A stretch of DNA of 64,000 bases from Nitrosomonas aestuarii (lineage in GTDB: Bacteria > Pseudomonadota > Gammaproteobacteria > Burkholderiales > Nitrosomonadaceae). The notes under the pieces are model-generated. The model searched no databases, was not told where the DNA came from, and saw nothing but the letters and a program-made list of their open reading frames with translations. The stretch is taken from assembly GCF_003046585.1 (NCBI RefSeq), contig NZ_QAAE01000001.1, positions 279,324 through 343,323 on the forward strand, read 5' to 3'. A program made the position numbers and the translations under genes. Positions 37,826 to 48,053 of the stretch are shown here, piece by piece. Position 1 is the first letter of the stretch, and each line of letters begins with the position of its first letter.

Positions 37826-39043
37826 TTATTCCCAATTCAATGCACCACCCGTCTGATACTCGGTGACACGCGTTTCAAAAAAGTTCTTTTCTTTCTTCAA
37901 GTCAATCATTTCGGACATCCACGGGAACGGGTTGTTGGCGTCCGGATAGAGCACATCCAGTCCGATCTGCTGACAACGGCGGTTGGCGATATAGCGCAGG
38001 TATTCCTTGAACATCGGAGCATTCATGCCGAGTACGCCACGCGGCATGGTGTCTTCCGCGTAATGGTATTCCAGGGTAACGGCCTTGCGCATCAAGGCAA
38101 CGATTTCTTCGCGGAAAGTCTTGGTCCATAGAGACGGATTTTCCATTTTGATCTGGTTGATGACATCAATGCCGAAGTTGCAGTGCATCGATTCGTCGCG
38201 CAGAATGTACTGGTATTGTTCCGCTGATCCGGTCATTTTGTTCTGCCGTCCCAGTGCAAGAATCTGCGTAAAGCCGACATAAAAGAACATGCCTTCCATG
38301 ATACAGGCGAAAACAATCAGGCTTTTGAGTAGCTGCTGGTCGGTTTCAAGTGTGCCGGTTTCGAAGTTCGGATCGGTTAGTGTGTCGATGAACGGAATCA
38401 GAAACTCGTCCTTGTCGCGGATCGATTTGATTTCATGGTACGCATTGAAGATTTCGCCTTCGTTCAGGCCCAGCGATTCGACAATATATTGATATGCATG
38501 CGTGTGAATCGCTTCTTCAAACGCCTGGCGAAGCAGATACTGGCGGCATTCCGGATTGGTGATATGGCGGTAAGTGCCGAGCACGATATTGTTGGCGGCG
38601 AGGGAATCGGCAGTGACGAAAAAGCCCAGGTTGCGTTTGACAATGCGGCGTTCATCCTCGGTTAATCCGTTGGGGTCTCTCCACAATGCGATGTCGCGGC
38701 TCATGTTGATCTCCTGCGGCATCCAGTGATTGGCGCACGCGGCAAGGTATTTGTCCCAGGCCCATTTGTATTTGAAAGGAACCAGTTGATTGACATCCGC
38801 GCTGCAATTGATGATTTTTTTGTCTTCAACCGATACCCGCCGTTGCGTGCTGCCGGCTACCGGCTGTGCACCGGCCTGTTCACCGTCTGATGAGTCGATT
38901 GTGTCAACCGTCAGGGTTGCAAACGCTTCTGTTTTGTTCCGGCTCTTATCGGCTTGCATCAGTCCTTTGGGTAAAGAGGATGCGGGATTCGTAGGGTTCG
39001 CGGGTTTTCCGGGTTGTGTCGGTTCATCTTCAAATGTCAGCAT
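37826..39043 (-). CDS. nrdB: Ribonucleoside-diphosphate reductase, beta subunit
   Basis: 405 residues, class Ia radical-generating subunit. The di-iron/tyrosyl-radical core is readable: [33 protein letters not shown] (metal ligands near the radical tyrosine), [12 protein letters not shown] and [14 protein letters not shown]. About 75 residues at the N-terminus before the core are low-complexity (Pro/Ala/Ser) and unlike E. coli NrdB (376 residues). nrdA lies upstream (51-base gap); the two form an operon. Confidence 0.96.
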   Translation of the reverse strand: MLTFEDEPTQPGKPANPTNPASSLPKGLMQADKSRNKTEAFATLTVDTIDSSDGEQAGAQPVAGSTQRRVSVEDKKIINCSADVNQLVPFKYKWAWDKYLAACANHWMPQEINMSRDIALWRDPNGLTEDERRIVKRNLGFFVTADSLAANNIVLGTYRHITNPECRQYLLRQAFEEAIHTHAYQYIVESLGLNEGEIFNAYHEIKSIRDKDEFLIPFIDTLTDPNFETGTLETDQQLLKSLIVFACIMEGMFFYVGFTQILALGRQNKMTGSAEQYQYILRDESMHCNFGIDVINQIKMENPSLWTKTFREEIVALMRKAVTLEYHYAEDTMPRGVLGMNAPMFKEYLRYIANRRCQQIGLDVLYPDANNPFPWMSEMIDLKKEKNFFETRVTEYQTGGALNWE

Positions 39044-39094
39044 GTGATTACTCCTTTTCGTTATGGCTTGGATGTACAGTTTGGGTTGCCAGAT

Positions 39095-41959
39095 TTATTG
39101 GCAGGATTCGCAACTTTCATCATCAATGGCGCAGTACTTGATTTCTGCAGCCGCTTCTTTCTTGCTGTCGCTGGAAATGCCGCCATGTGCAGGCACGGCA
39201 TTGAGCGAACCAGCCTGAACAGTGGATTTTTCCGCTGCTGTCGCGCCCATGGATCGTAAGTAGTAGGTTGTTTTCAGGCCGCGCAGCCAGGCCAGTTTGT
39301 AAGTTTCATCAAGTTTTTTTCCAGAGACGCCTGCGATATAAATATTTAACGACTGTGACTGGTCGATCCATTTCTGCCGCCGTGCGGCCGCTTCGATGAG
39401 CCAGACCGGATCCATTTCGAACGCGGTAGCGTAAAGGGTACGGATGTTATCCGGAATGCGGTCGATTTTACTGATCGCGCCGTCAAAATATTTGAGGTCG
39501 GAGATCATCACTTCATCCCACAGATTGCGCTGTTTCAAGTCGTTAACCAGCGATTTGTTGGCGATGGTGAATTCGCCTGACAGATTGGATTTGACATACA
39601 AATTCTGATAGGTCGGTTCGATGCTGGCCGATACACCGATAATGTTGGAAATTGTTGCTGTCGGCGCGATGGCCAGGCAGTTGGAGTTACGCATGCCGTG
39701 CTTTTTAATCTGTTTGCGCAAGGCATCCCAGTCCAGCGTGGCAGACATGTCTGCTTCGACGTAGCCGCCGCGTTCTTCCTGCAGCAGATTCAGCGATTCG
39801 TGCGGCAGTATGCCTCTGTCCCACAGGCTCCCCTTATAGGAATTGTAACAGCCCCGTTCTTTGGCGAGCTCGCTGGAAGCCCAGTAGGCTTCGTAGGCGA
39901 TACGTTCCATGGAACGATCTGCAAATTCGACGGCCTCAGCAGAAGAGTAAGGGATGCCCAGGCGGTGCAGACAATCCTGAAAACCCATAATACCCATGCC
40001 GACAGGGCGGTGCCGCAGGTTGGCGTTTCGGGCTTTGGGTACAGCGTAGAAATTAATGTCCACGACATTGTCCAGCATACGCATCGCGGTACGGATAGTG
40101 CGTTTTAATTTGTCTTTATCCAGTTCGCCATTGTTCAGGTGCGCAACCAGATTGACAGACCCCAGGTTGCAAACGGCAATTTCCTTTTCATTGGTGTTAA
40201 GAGTGATTTCCGTGCATAAATTCGAGCTGTGCACGACACCGACATGATTTTGCGGTGAGCGTATGTTGCAGGGGTCTTTGAAAGTGATCCAGGGATGACC
40301 TGTTTCAAACAGCATACTCAGCATTTTGCGCCATAGTTGTACCGCTGGAATTTTTTTGAATAATGCCAGTTCGCCACGCGCTGCTTTTTCCTCATACACC
40401 AGGTACGCCTGTTCGAACTGACGGCCGAACTTTTCATGCAGATCCGGTACATCGGAGGGTGAGAACAGCGTCCATTCGCCGCCTTCCATGACGCGCTTCA
40501 TAAACAGGTCGGGAATCCATGTGGCAGTGTTCATATCATGCGTGCGGCGGCGGTCATCACCGGTATTTTTACGCAATTCCAGGAATTCCTCGATATCCAG
40601 ATGCCAGCATTCCAGATAGGCGCATACGGCGCCTTTGCGCTTGCCGCCCTGATTCACGGCGACAGCGGTATCCGATACTACTTTGAGAAAGGGCACCACA
40701 CCCTGGGATTTGCCGTTGGTTCCCTTGATGCGCGCACCCATGGCGCGTACTGCAGTCCAGTCGTTACCGAGCCCGCCTGCGTATTTGGCGAGCAGGGCGT
40801 TTTCCTTGATTGCTTCGTAAATGCCGTCGAGATCATCGGAAACAGTGGTGAGATAGCAGGAAGACAATTGCGAGCGACAGGTACCGGAGTTAAACAGCGT
40901 AGGTGTCGAACTCATGAAATCGAAACTGGAGAGAACATGATAAAACTCGATGGCGCGGGTCTCACGGTCAATTTCATTGAGTGCCAGTCCCATGGCGACG
41001 CGCATGAAAAACGCCTGCGGCAATTCGATGCGTTTTTCCTTGATATGTAGAAAATAACGGTCATACAGCGTTTGCAGTCCAAGATAATCAAATTGCAGGT
41101 CGCGATCAGCAAGCAGGGCTTCGGACAGCTTTGCGAGATCAAACTGCGCAAGACGCTCATCAAGCAAGCCGGATTCAATACCTTTCCTGATAAAGGTCGG
41201 GAAGTATTCCGCATATTGCGTATGCATGTCCTGATGCGATACTTCTTCACCGAGCACTTCGGCACGGATGTTATTGAGCAGCAGGCGTGCGGTAACATAA
41301 CCGTAGGCAGGCTCTTTTTCGATCAACACCCGTGCTGACATAATTGCGGATTTTCTGACTTCCTCCTGTGTGACGCCATCGTATAATTCACGCAAAGTGG
41401 CTTTGAGGATCAGGGCGGGATTGACTGTGTCCCCCAGGTCTGCGCAGGATGATTCGATTAAAGCGGTTAAACGAGCAGTATCAAGTGGTACTCTTTGTCC
41501 GTTATCGGTAACATATAGTGTGTCCTGTTGCGCCTTGGCTGTATTTTTTTCCTTCAGGCGGGCACGCTCGCGGGCGCGTTCTTCACGGTATAGCACATAA
41601 GCGCGTGCCACATCATGCTCGCCTGAGCGCATCAGCGCGAGTTCAACCTGATCCTGGATATCCTCGATATGAAAAGTGCCGCTCTCAGGTTTGCGGCGCA
41701 GCAGAGCACTGACGACATCCTGAGTCAGGCGGGCTACAAGCTCTCGTACGCGAACCGATGCAGCGCCCTGTCCGCCATCGACAGCAATAAACGCTTTGGT
41801 CATCGCCACTGAAATTTTGACCGGCTCGAATGCAACGACAGCACCGTTGCGACGAATAATCTTGTAGTGTGAAAATTGCTTGTGATCGGTCTGGGTATCT
41901 AAAAAAGCGTTGTTTTCAGATATGGGCTTCTGGTTTGAAGTTTCAGTGACTAGCTGCAT
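39095..41959 (-). CDS. nrdA: Ribonucleoside-diphosphate reductase, alpha subunit
   Basis: 954-residue catalytic subunit of class Ia ribonucleotide reductase. It begins with one clear ATP-cone (about residues 35-130) and a second cone-like region (about 145-235), as in Pseudomonas aeruginosa NrdA, so dATP inhibition is expected. Active-site segments are visible: SQLSSCYLT, NLCTEITL and the C-terminal redox pair ESCESCQ. First gene of the nrdA-nrdB operon; a NrdR-type box lies about 110 bases upstream. The family call is secure. Confidence 0.97.
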   Translation of the reverse strand: MQLVTETSNQKPISENNAFLDTQTDHKQFSHYKIIRRNGAVVAFEPVKISVAMTKAFIAVDGGQGAASVRVRELVARLTQDVVSALLRRKPESGTFHIEDIQDQVELALMRSGEHDVARAYVLYREERARERARLKEKNTAKAQQDTLYVTDNGQRVPLDTARLTALIESSCADLGDTVNPALILKATLRELYDGVTQEEVRKSAIMSARVLIEKEPAYGYVTARLLLNNIRAEVLGEEVSHQDMHTQYAEYFPTFIRKGIESGLLDERLAQFDLAKLSEALLADRDLQFDYLGLQTLYDRYFLHIKEKRIELPQAFFMRVAMGLALNEIDRETRAIEFYHVLSSFDFMSSTPTLFNSGTCRSQLSSCYLTTVSDDLDGIYEAIKENALLAKYAGGLGNDWTAVRAMGARIKGTNGKSQGVVPFLKVVSDTAVAVNQGGKRKGAVCAYLECWHLDIEEFLELRKNTGDDRRRTHDMNTATWIPDLFMKRVMEGGEWTLFSPSDVPDLHEKFGRQFEQAYLVYEEKAARGELALFKKIPAVQLWRKMLSMLFETGHPWITFKDPCNIRSPQNHVGVVHSSNLCTEITLNTNEKEIAVCNLGSVNLVAHLNNGELDKDKLKRTIRTAMRMLDNVVDINFYAVPKARNANLRHRPVGMGIMGFQDCLHRLGIPYSSAEAVEFADRSMERIAYEAYWASSELAKERGCYNSYKGSLWDRGILPHESLNLLQEERGGYVEADMSATLDWDALRKQIKKHGMRNSNCLAIAPTATISNIIGVSASIEPTYQNLYVKSNLSGEFTIANKSLVNDLKQRNLWDEVMISDLKYFDGAISKIDRIPDNIRTLYATAFEMDPVWLIEAAARRQKWIDQSQSLNIYIAGVSGKKLDETYKLAWLRGLKTTYYLRSMGATAAEKSTVQAGSLNAVPAHGGISSDSKKEAAAEIKYCAIDDESCESCQ

Positions 41960-42014
41960 GTTTTCGACTCTCCCTGATTCATTGGTGTGATATAAAGCGC
42001 CATGATTCCAATGT

Positions 42015-42058
42015 GTTATTTGGAAAATATTAAGCTAAATCTAAAAAATCCAAATAAC
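42015..42058. promoter_or_regulatory. Inverted repeat upstream of nrdA
   Basis: GTTATTTGGA (42015-42024) with an exact inverted copy (42049-42058) and a 24-base loop, between the NrdR-type box and nrdA. It may be part of the control of nrdAB or just a leader hairpin. Confidence 0.5.
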
Positions 42059-42065
42059 GGATATA

Positions 42066-42082
42066 ACCACTATATATAGTAT
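42066..42082. promoter_or_regulatory. NrdR-type box
   Basis: The core CACTATATATAGT (42068-42080) is a perfect palindrome of the type bound by NrdR, the dATP/ATP-sensing repressor of ribonucleotide reductase genes. A second box, usual for NrdR, was not found with certainty. Position fits control of nrdAB, and possibly of the divergent gene. Confidence 0.6.
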
Positions 42083-42376
42083 TAAGTTATATTTAATACG
42101 TAACTGGTAGTGCATATTAAAGTTTACTGGGGAACAATGTCAACCTAAAGTTAATAAAATTAAGCGTGAAAAAATTAATAAAGTCATCAAGTCAAATCTG
42201 TAGAATCAGAGAAACAATTTTGTCGCTCGGTCCATTGATGCAGAGTACTTTACGAGTAAAAATAATTTGTTGAAAAACTGTTGTGCTTGAATCCTCCAGA
42301 TATTTGAGAGGACCCGATTAATTAACAATATGTTATTAATTGATGTTTGGCGATAGCATGCTTACAAAGGAAATAT

Positions 42377-45300
42377 ATGTACCCTGACCAATGGCACTTG
42401 CTCAAAAGCAGACGCTTTTTGCCACTTTTCCTGACCCAGTTTCTGGGTGCGTTTAATGACAATGTGTTTAAAAACGCGTTGGTGATTCTGATTACCTACA
42501 CACTGGCTGAGGAATCAATGCTGAGTCCGCAAATCATGGTAACCGTGGCAGCCGGTATATTTATTTTGCCGTTTTTTTTGTTTTCGGCGATTGTCGGCCA
42601 GATCGCGGATAAATATGATAAGGCGCGATTGATACGTATTATCAAAGCGATTGAAATTGTACTGATGCTCGGTGCTGCACTGGGGTTTTATTTAGAGCAG
42701 ACCTGGCTGTTGATGTCTGTTTTGTTTTTGATGGGAACGCAATCGACTTTTTTCGGCCCGATTAAATACGGTATTTTGCCTGATCAGTTGCAGGAAAACG
42801 AATTAATAGGCGGCAATGCGCTCATCGACAGCAGTACATTTGTTTCCATTCTGCTCGGTACAATTTGTGGCGGTTTATTGATTATGGCGGAAAACGGTGC
42901 GTTTATTATTTCGTGTATCGTGATTGTTGTTGCAGTTCTGGGTCTGGTCAGCAGTTTATCGATACCGCCCACCCAGTGTGCAGATGCCACTCTGAAGATT
43001 CGTTATCATTTCTTGCATGAAACGCACGCCATCATTCGGCAAGTGCGCCAGCATCCGGTTATTTTTCGTTCTATTCTGGGAATTTCCTGGTTCTGGTTGT
43101 TTGGTGCCAGCTTTTTATCGCAATTTCCAACATTCGCGAAAGATGTCATTGGCGGCAATGAACAGGTCGTCACCCTTTTTCTTGCAACGTTTACAATCGG
43201 TATTGCGATCGGCGCATTATTCTGCAACCGGCTGCTCAAAGGGGAGGTGGCTGCAACCTATGTGCCACTGGGCATTCTGGGAATGACTGTGTTTACCGTG
43301 GATATGTATTTTGCCAGTAATCAGTTGATACGCAGTAACCCAGAAACATTAATCGGCGCTACTCTTTTCCTGGAATCATTCATGCACTGGCGTATTCTGA
43401 TTGATTTGCTGGGTATTGCCATTTGCGGTGGTATTTATATCGTGCCGCTTTATGCGATTATTCAGGATCGTGCCGAGATGTCGCATATGTCACGCACATT
43501 TGCTGCCAATAATATTCTGAATGCCTTGTTCATGGTGGTTTCAGCCATCGGCATCAGCGTTATGCTGGCGTTTGATTTTTCTGTCATCGACGTGTTCCTG
43601 GTAATCGCCATTATCAATGGTGGGGTGGCTGTTTATATTTCCAGCCTGCTGCCGGAAGCACTGGTCAAATCCATCCTGTACTGGATTTTTCATGTCTGCT
43701 ACCGGCTCGATATCAAAGGTGCCGCGCATCTTCGTAAAATGGACAGTAAAACCATTATCGTCGCCAATCATTTGTCATTTCTTGACGCAGCGTTGATTGG
43801 CGCCAGCATCCCGCATCATGTCAGTTTTGCAATTAACACGCATATGGCCAGGCGCTGGTGGTTACGGCCATTTTTGTTCCTGACCGATACCATTGCACTC
43901 GATCCGGCGAATCCCATGTCAACCCGGTCACTGATTGACCGGGTTAAAAAAGGGCGCAGAATCGTGATATTTCCAGAAGGGCGACTAACGGTAACCGGTT
44001 CGTTAATGAAAATTTATGAAGGTCCGGCGATGATTGCGGATAAAACTGCGGCACAGGTACTACCAGTTATTATCTCCGGCGCACAATACACGACTTTTTC
44101 CAGATTGCGCGGCAAGGTGCGTATACGCTGGTTTCCAAAAATTACACTTACCGTCATGCCACCTTTACAGTTTGATCTGCCGGATGATCTGCACGGCAGA
44201 AAACGGCGGCAGATGGCCGGTATCAAACTGTATGATGTGATGTCCAATATGATGTTTCGAAGCAACGATTTGAACCAGACATTGTTTCAGTCATTACTGG
44301 ATGCCCGTACTGTTCATGGTCGCCGCCATATGGTTGCCGAGGATGTGGAGCGTAAGCCGGTTAATTATTCGCAGCTCGTTATGCGCTGTTTCATATTGGG
44401 TGCTGCGTTAAAAAAACAGACAGACAGCGGCGAGATTGTAGGTATTTTATTACCGAATATGGTGAGTACCCTGATCAGTTTTTTTGGATTGCAGGCTTAC
44501 GGACGCGTACCGGCGATGCTGAATTATTCTACCAGCCAAAAAAACCTGATGTCCGCATGCAAAACTGCGGCAATTATTACAGTGATTACTTCCAGGCGCT
44601 TTATCAAAGCGGGCAAATTGACTCACTTGATCGAAGGCCTGGAATCAGCTCAGATTAAAGTCTGCTATCTGGAAGATCTGGTGCAGCAGATTTCACCATT
44701 GGCTAAACTCATGGGAATGCTGGCGAGTCTCGCGCCACAGACTTATTACCGTTTTATGAATAAAAGCCGTGACTCAGAAGCAACGGCGGTTGTTTTGTTT
44801 ACCTCGGGCTCGGAGGATGTACCCAAAGGCGTGGTACTCAGTCATAAAAATATTCAGGCAAACCGCTTTCAGGTTTCATCCCGTATCGATTTCGGTCCGG
44901 CCGATATCGTTTTTAATGCACTGCCGGTTTTTCATTCGTTTGGATTGACAGGTGGCACGCTGTTGCCCGTGCTGGCGGGTATCCGAACTTTCTTTTACCC
45001 GTCACCACTGCATTACCGTGTCATTCCGGAGCTTGTTTACGATACCAACGCAACGCTCATGTTCGGGACCGATACTTTTCTTTCCGGATATGCCCGTTTT
45101 GCGCATGCCTACGATTTTCAGAGTGTGCGTTATGTGTTCGCCGGCGCGGAGAGGTTGCGAGAGGAAACACGTCAGCTATGGGCGGATAAGTTTGGTGTGC
45201 GAATTTTTGAAGGATATGGCACAACTGAAACTGCGCCGATTCTGAGCCTCAATACGCCCATGCATACCAAACCCGGCACGGTCGGGCGTTTGATGCCGGG

Positions 45301-45811
45301 TATGTGCTATCGGCTGGAGGCGATTCCGGGCATTCAGAATGGCGGTAAACTGCTTGTATCCGGCCCCAATATTATGAAAGGATACTATCTGCCGGATCAA
45401 CCGGCTGTGCTGCAGCCACCGGGGGAGGGCTGGTATGATACCGGAGATATCGTATCGGTCGACGCGCTGGGTTATCTTGCTATTCTCGGTCGCGTAAAGC
45501 GTTTTGCCAAAATCGGTGGTGAAATGGTTTCGCTGGTTGCAGTGGAAAATTATGTGAGTCAGCTTTGGCCCGATTATAATCATGCGGTAACGCATTTGCC
45601 GGACCCAAAAAAGGGCGAACAGATTATTCTGGTTACAACGCATGCCAATGCACAGCGTGAAACGCTGATCAGCTACGCACAACAACATGGGATCAGCGAA
45701 TTAAGTATTCCTAAGACCATTCTGATCATCGATGAAATTCCTTTATTGGCTACTGGAAAAATCGATTATGTGACATTGCGTGAATGGGTCGAATCCCGGT
45801 ATCAATCATGA
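42377..45811 (+). CDS. aas: LplT-type transporter/acyltransferase/acyl-ACP synthetase fusion
   Basis: 1144 residues in three modules. Residues 1-430 are a major-facilitator transporter of the lysophospholipid transporter type (FLTQFLGAFNDNVFKNALVI). About 445-640 is a PlsC-type acyltransferase (NHLSFLDAA for HxxxxD, FPEGRLTVTG). About 650-1144 is an AMP-forming ligase (LFTSGSEDVPKGVVLSHKN, FEGYGTTETAP, YDTGDIVSVDALGYL, TGKIDYVTL). In E. coli the parts are split between LplT and Aas. Together they import and re-acylate lysophospholipids. AAAGGAA precedes the chosen ATG. Confidence 0.93.
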   Translation: MYPDQWHLLKSRRFLPLFLTQFLGAFNDNVFKNALVILITYTLAEESMLSPQIMVTVAAGIFILPFFLFSAIVGQIADKYDKARLIRIIKAIEIVLMLGAALGFYLEQTWLLMSVLFLMGTQSTFFGPIKYGILPDQLQENELIGGNALIDSSTFVSILLGTICGGLLIMAENGAFIISCIVIVVAVLGLVSSLSIPPTQCADATLKIRYHFLHETHAIIRQVRQHPVIFRSILGISWFWLFGASFLSQFPTFAKDVIGGNEQVVTLFLATFTIGIAIGALFCNRLLKGEVAATYVPLGILGMTVFTVDMYFASNQLIRSNPETLIGATLFLESFMHWRILIDLLGIAICGGIYIVPLYAIIQDRAEMSHMSRTFAANNILNALFMVVSAIGISVMLAFDFSVIDVFLVIAIINGGVAVYISSLLPEALVKSILYWIFHVCYRLDIKGAAHLRKMDSKTIIVANHLSFLDAALIGASIPHHVSFAINTHMARRWWLRPFLFLTDTIALDPANPMSTRSLIDRVKKGRRIVIFPEGRLTVTGSLMKIYEGPAMIADKTAAQVLPVIISGAQYTTFSRLRGKVRIRWFPKITLTVMPPLQFDLPDDLHGRKRRQMAGIKLYDVMSNMMFRSNDLNQTLFQSLLDARTVHGRRHMVAEDVERKPVNYSQLVMRCFILGAALKKQTDSGEIVGILLPNMVSTLISFFGLQAYGRVPAMLNYSTSQKNLMSACKTAAIITVITSRRFIKAGKLTHLIEGLESAQIKVCYLEDLVQQISPLAKLMGMLASLAPQTYYRFMNKSRDSEATAVVLFTSGSEDVPKGVVLSHKNIQANRFQVSSRIDFGPADIVFNALPVFHSFGLTGGTLLPVLAGIRTFFYPSPLHYRVIPELVYDTNATLMFGTDTFLSGYARFAHAYDFQSVRYVFAGAERLREETRQLWADKFGVRIFEGYGTTETAPILSLNTPMHTKPGTVGRLMPGMCYRLEAIPGIQNGGKLLVSGPNIMKGYYLPDQPAVLQPPGEGWYDTGDIVSVDALGYLAILGRVKRFAKIGGEMVSLVAVENYVSQLWPDYNHAVTHLPDPKKGEQIILVTTHANAQRETLISYAQQHGISELSIPKTILIIDEIPLLATGKIDYVTLREWVESRYQS

Positions 45812-45867
45812 ACAAGGTTAATTGCTACACGATGGCTGCACAGCTTTCCCTGTGGTTTTTGTAACTT

Positions 45868-46614
45868 TTAGCCAAGAAAACTGATGCCGATCATTGTAAT
45901 TCCGCCAACACCATAAATGAGAGGGCTGTCCCAGGTATGTGGAGAAAAAGCTTCGGCCAGTGTGATTAATATCGGCAATGTCAGCAGCGCAACGATAAAT
46001 TGCGCAAAAGTAAAATGTTGCTGAAACGCTGCAATCGCGATCAAGGTTGTCAGAAATACGCAGGCACTGCCAATATAGCTGCGCACGTATTTTTTCCGGG
46101 TAAAAAGTGCATAGGTGGTATATTTTCGTTTTCCATAACGTATGCCGATGGGTTCAGCAAGGCCGTCACCCACGCCGTTGGCTATGATAATAACCATGAT
46201 GAGCGGTAACATATCATGGCTTTCGAAATACATTAACAATGGAATGAGTACTGCATAACTTGCGATAAACTGTGTATAAAGCCAGGTCAGTGTCAGCGGC
46301 CTGTCTTCCGGCCTGTCAAATGAGCGAAACATGATAAACAACGGTTTAATCCTGTTACGTACAGGGGTGATAAAGCAGGCTAGAAAAATAAATACACATA
46401 CCATATCCATGAAGAATGTGGCTGCATTGTATGAGTACTCGATTACGGACAACAAGAAGACCGGAAGGAAGAAGAAAGCGAAGTGATTTATTTTCCGTGT
46501 ATAGTTAACTTTTAAATCTCGATAAATAACCAATAACCCATTCAGGTACTGAATCAAAAATAATAATGCGTAAAAAACCGCATGATGCAGCCAGTATTCG
46601 ATGGGAATGTTCAT
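45868..46614 (-). CDS. Phytol/dolichol kinase-like membrane protein
   Basis: 248 residues with about seven membrane segments. The cytoplasmic motif ANGVGDGLAEPIGIRYGKRKY resembles the nucleotide-binding region of the CTP-dependent polyprenol/phytol kinases and CDP-DAG synthase-like proteins. The substrate is unknown; quinone or lipid alcohol phosphorylation would fit the family. Its downstream neighbour on the other strand is the aas-like gene (convergent). No ribosome site is obvious before the ATG. Confidence 0.6.
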   Translation of the reverse strand: MNIPIEYWLHHAVFYALLFLIQYLNGLLVIYRDLKVNYTRKINHFAFFFLPVFLLSVIEYSYNAATFFMDMVCVFIFLACFITPVRNRIKPLFIMFRSFDRPEDRPLTLTWLYTQFIASYAVLIPLLMYFESHDMLPLIMVIIIANGVGDGLAEPIGIRYGKRKYTTYALFTRKKYVRSYIGSACVFLTTLIAIAAFQQHFTFAQFIVALLTLPILITLAEAFSPHTWDSPLIYGVGGITMIGISFLG

Positions 46615-46793
46615 TCTATTTTAAAAGTGTTGTTTCTTGTATATAAAAGACTTACCAAGTCCAGGTTTACAACATCTGAACTGGCCAGCGGCATTCAGTT
46701 TTAAATTCTGTTTATATTTGAGATATAAATGAAAAGCGTTTTAATGACACATTGCGGCATCATACCGTTACAAACCTGATTATTAAACATTCC

Positions 46794-47972
46794 ATGTTTG
46801 AAGCCGAGAAAATTGATAAGGACAATGCCTTAAGCTGGGATATTTTTTGCCGGGTAATTGATAACTTCGGGGATATCGGCGTAAGCTGGCGGCTTGCACG
46901 TCAATTGCGGCTGGATTATCAGCAGGCAGTGCGTCTATGGGTGGATGACTTGAAAAGCCTGGCATGTATCGCGCCACAAATAAAACCTGATTTGACGCGG
47001 CAATTCCTTCACGGTGTCGAGATTTGCCACTGGCAACAGCCGTTTTCGGCAGCGGTGCCGGCAGATGTCGTGATTGAGATGTTTGCCTGTGATCTGCCGG
47101 ACACTTTTGTCACCGCAATGGTGCAGTCAGAGCATTCCCCAATCTGGATCAATCTGGAATACTTGAGCGCGGAGCGCTGGGTGCCGGAATATCATGGTTT
47201 GTGTTCGCCGCATCCGCGGCATCATTTGAATAAAACTTTTTTTTTCCCGGGGTTTGTGCCGGGTACCGGCGGGCTGTTGCGTGAAAAGGATCTGCTTGAG
47301 CAGCGTCAGGCATTTGATAAAAATGCAGAATGGCAATTCTGGCAATCTATCGGTTTGCCAGAACGCAGCGCTGACGAATACCGTGTATCGCTGTTCTGTT
47401 ATGAACATGCGCCACTGGCGGAATTGATCGATGTATGGATACGATCTCCCGTTTCCGTTGTTTTGATCATTCCGCAGGGTGTTGTGGCGGATCAGGTTGT
47501 GCGGATAATGCATACGCGATCGAAGCGAGATAGTAGTGTAATCAAATCTGGTCAGTTATCCATACAGATTATTCCATTTTTGGAACAATCCCGGTATGAC
47601 CGATTGCTGTGGGCTTGCGATCTGAATTTTGTACGTGGTGAAGATTCATTCGTCCGGGCGCAATGGGCGGGAAAACCGCTGGTCTGGCATATTTATCCAC
47701 AGTTGGATAATACTCACTGGAAAAAACTCGACGCATTTCTTGATTGCTATACCGATCAGGCAGTCAGCCAGATATCAGAAGAAACGGCCGATGTAATACA
47801 CAAGCTCTGGTACGGCTGGAATGCAATGAGTGCAATCGACTCAACTGACTGGTTGGCATTTGTCGATTGTTTTCATGCGATTGCACTACATAGTATGGAT
47901 TGGATGCGACAGCTGGCATTACAGAATGATTTGACGTGCAATCTGGTAAAGTATGTCAGAAATCAGCTATAA
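46794..47972 (+). CDS. earP: EF-P arginine rhamnosyltransferase EarP
   Basis: About 392 residues. EarP adds rhamnose from dTDP-rhamnose to an arginine in elongation factor P. The N-terminus has the family signature FCRVIDNFGDIGVSWRLARQ, and the C-terminal sugar-nucleotide domain has NFVRGEDSFVRAQWAGKPLVWHIYPQ. Start at ATG 46794 (a TTG at 46752 is possible; no ribosome site supports either). The next gene, efp, lies 81 bases downstream, as in beta- and gammaproteobacteria with this modification. Confidence 0.95.
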   Translation: MFEAEKIDKDNALSWDIFCRVIDNFGDIGVSWRLARQLRLDYQQAVRLWVDDLKSLACIAPQIKPDLTRQFLHGVEICHWQQPFSAAVPADVVIEMFACDLPDTFVTAMVQSEHSPIWINLEYLSAERWVPEYHGLCSPHPRHHLNKTFFFPGFVPGTGGLLREKDLLEQRQAFDKNAEWQFWQSIGLPERSADEYRVSLFCYEHAPLAELIDVWIRSPVSVVLIIPQGVVADQVVRIMHTRSKRDSSVIKSGQLSIQIIPFLEQSRYDRLLWACDLNFVRGEDSFVRAQWAGKPLVWHIYPQLDNTHWKKLDAFLDCYTDQAVSQISEETADVIHKLWYGWNAMSAIDSTDWLAFVDCFHAIALHSMDWMRQLALQNDLTCNLVKYVRNQL

Positions 47973-48053
47973 TTCCCTGTTTTTTTAAAAGCGTTTGCCT
48001 GCAAATACTGTAGTGCAACAAGTTGTTTACAATCACTTTTAGTAGGAAGAACT

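Larger units (their letters stand above)
41960..42376. other. Divergent promoter region of nrdA and the aas-like gene
   Basis: 417 AT-rich bases containing the NrdR-type box and a 10-bp inverted repeat described separately. No further gene is seen. Confidence 0.6.
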
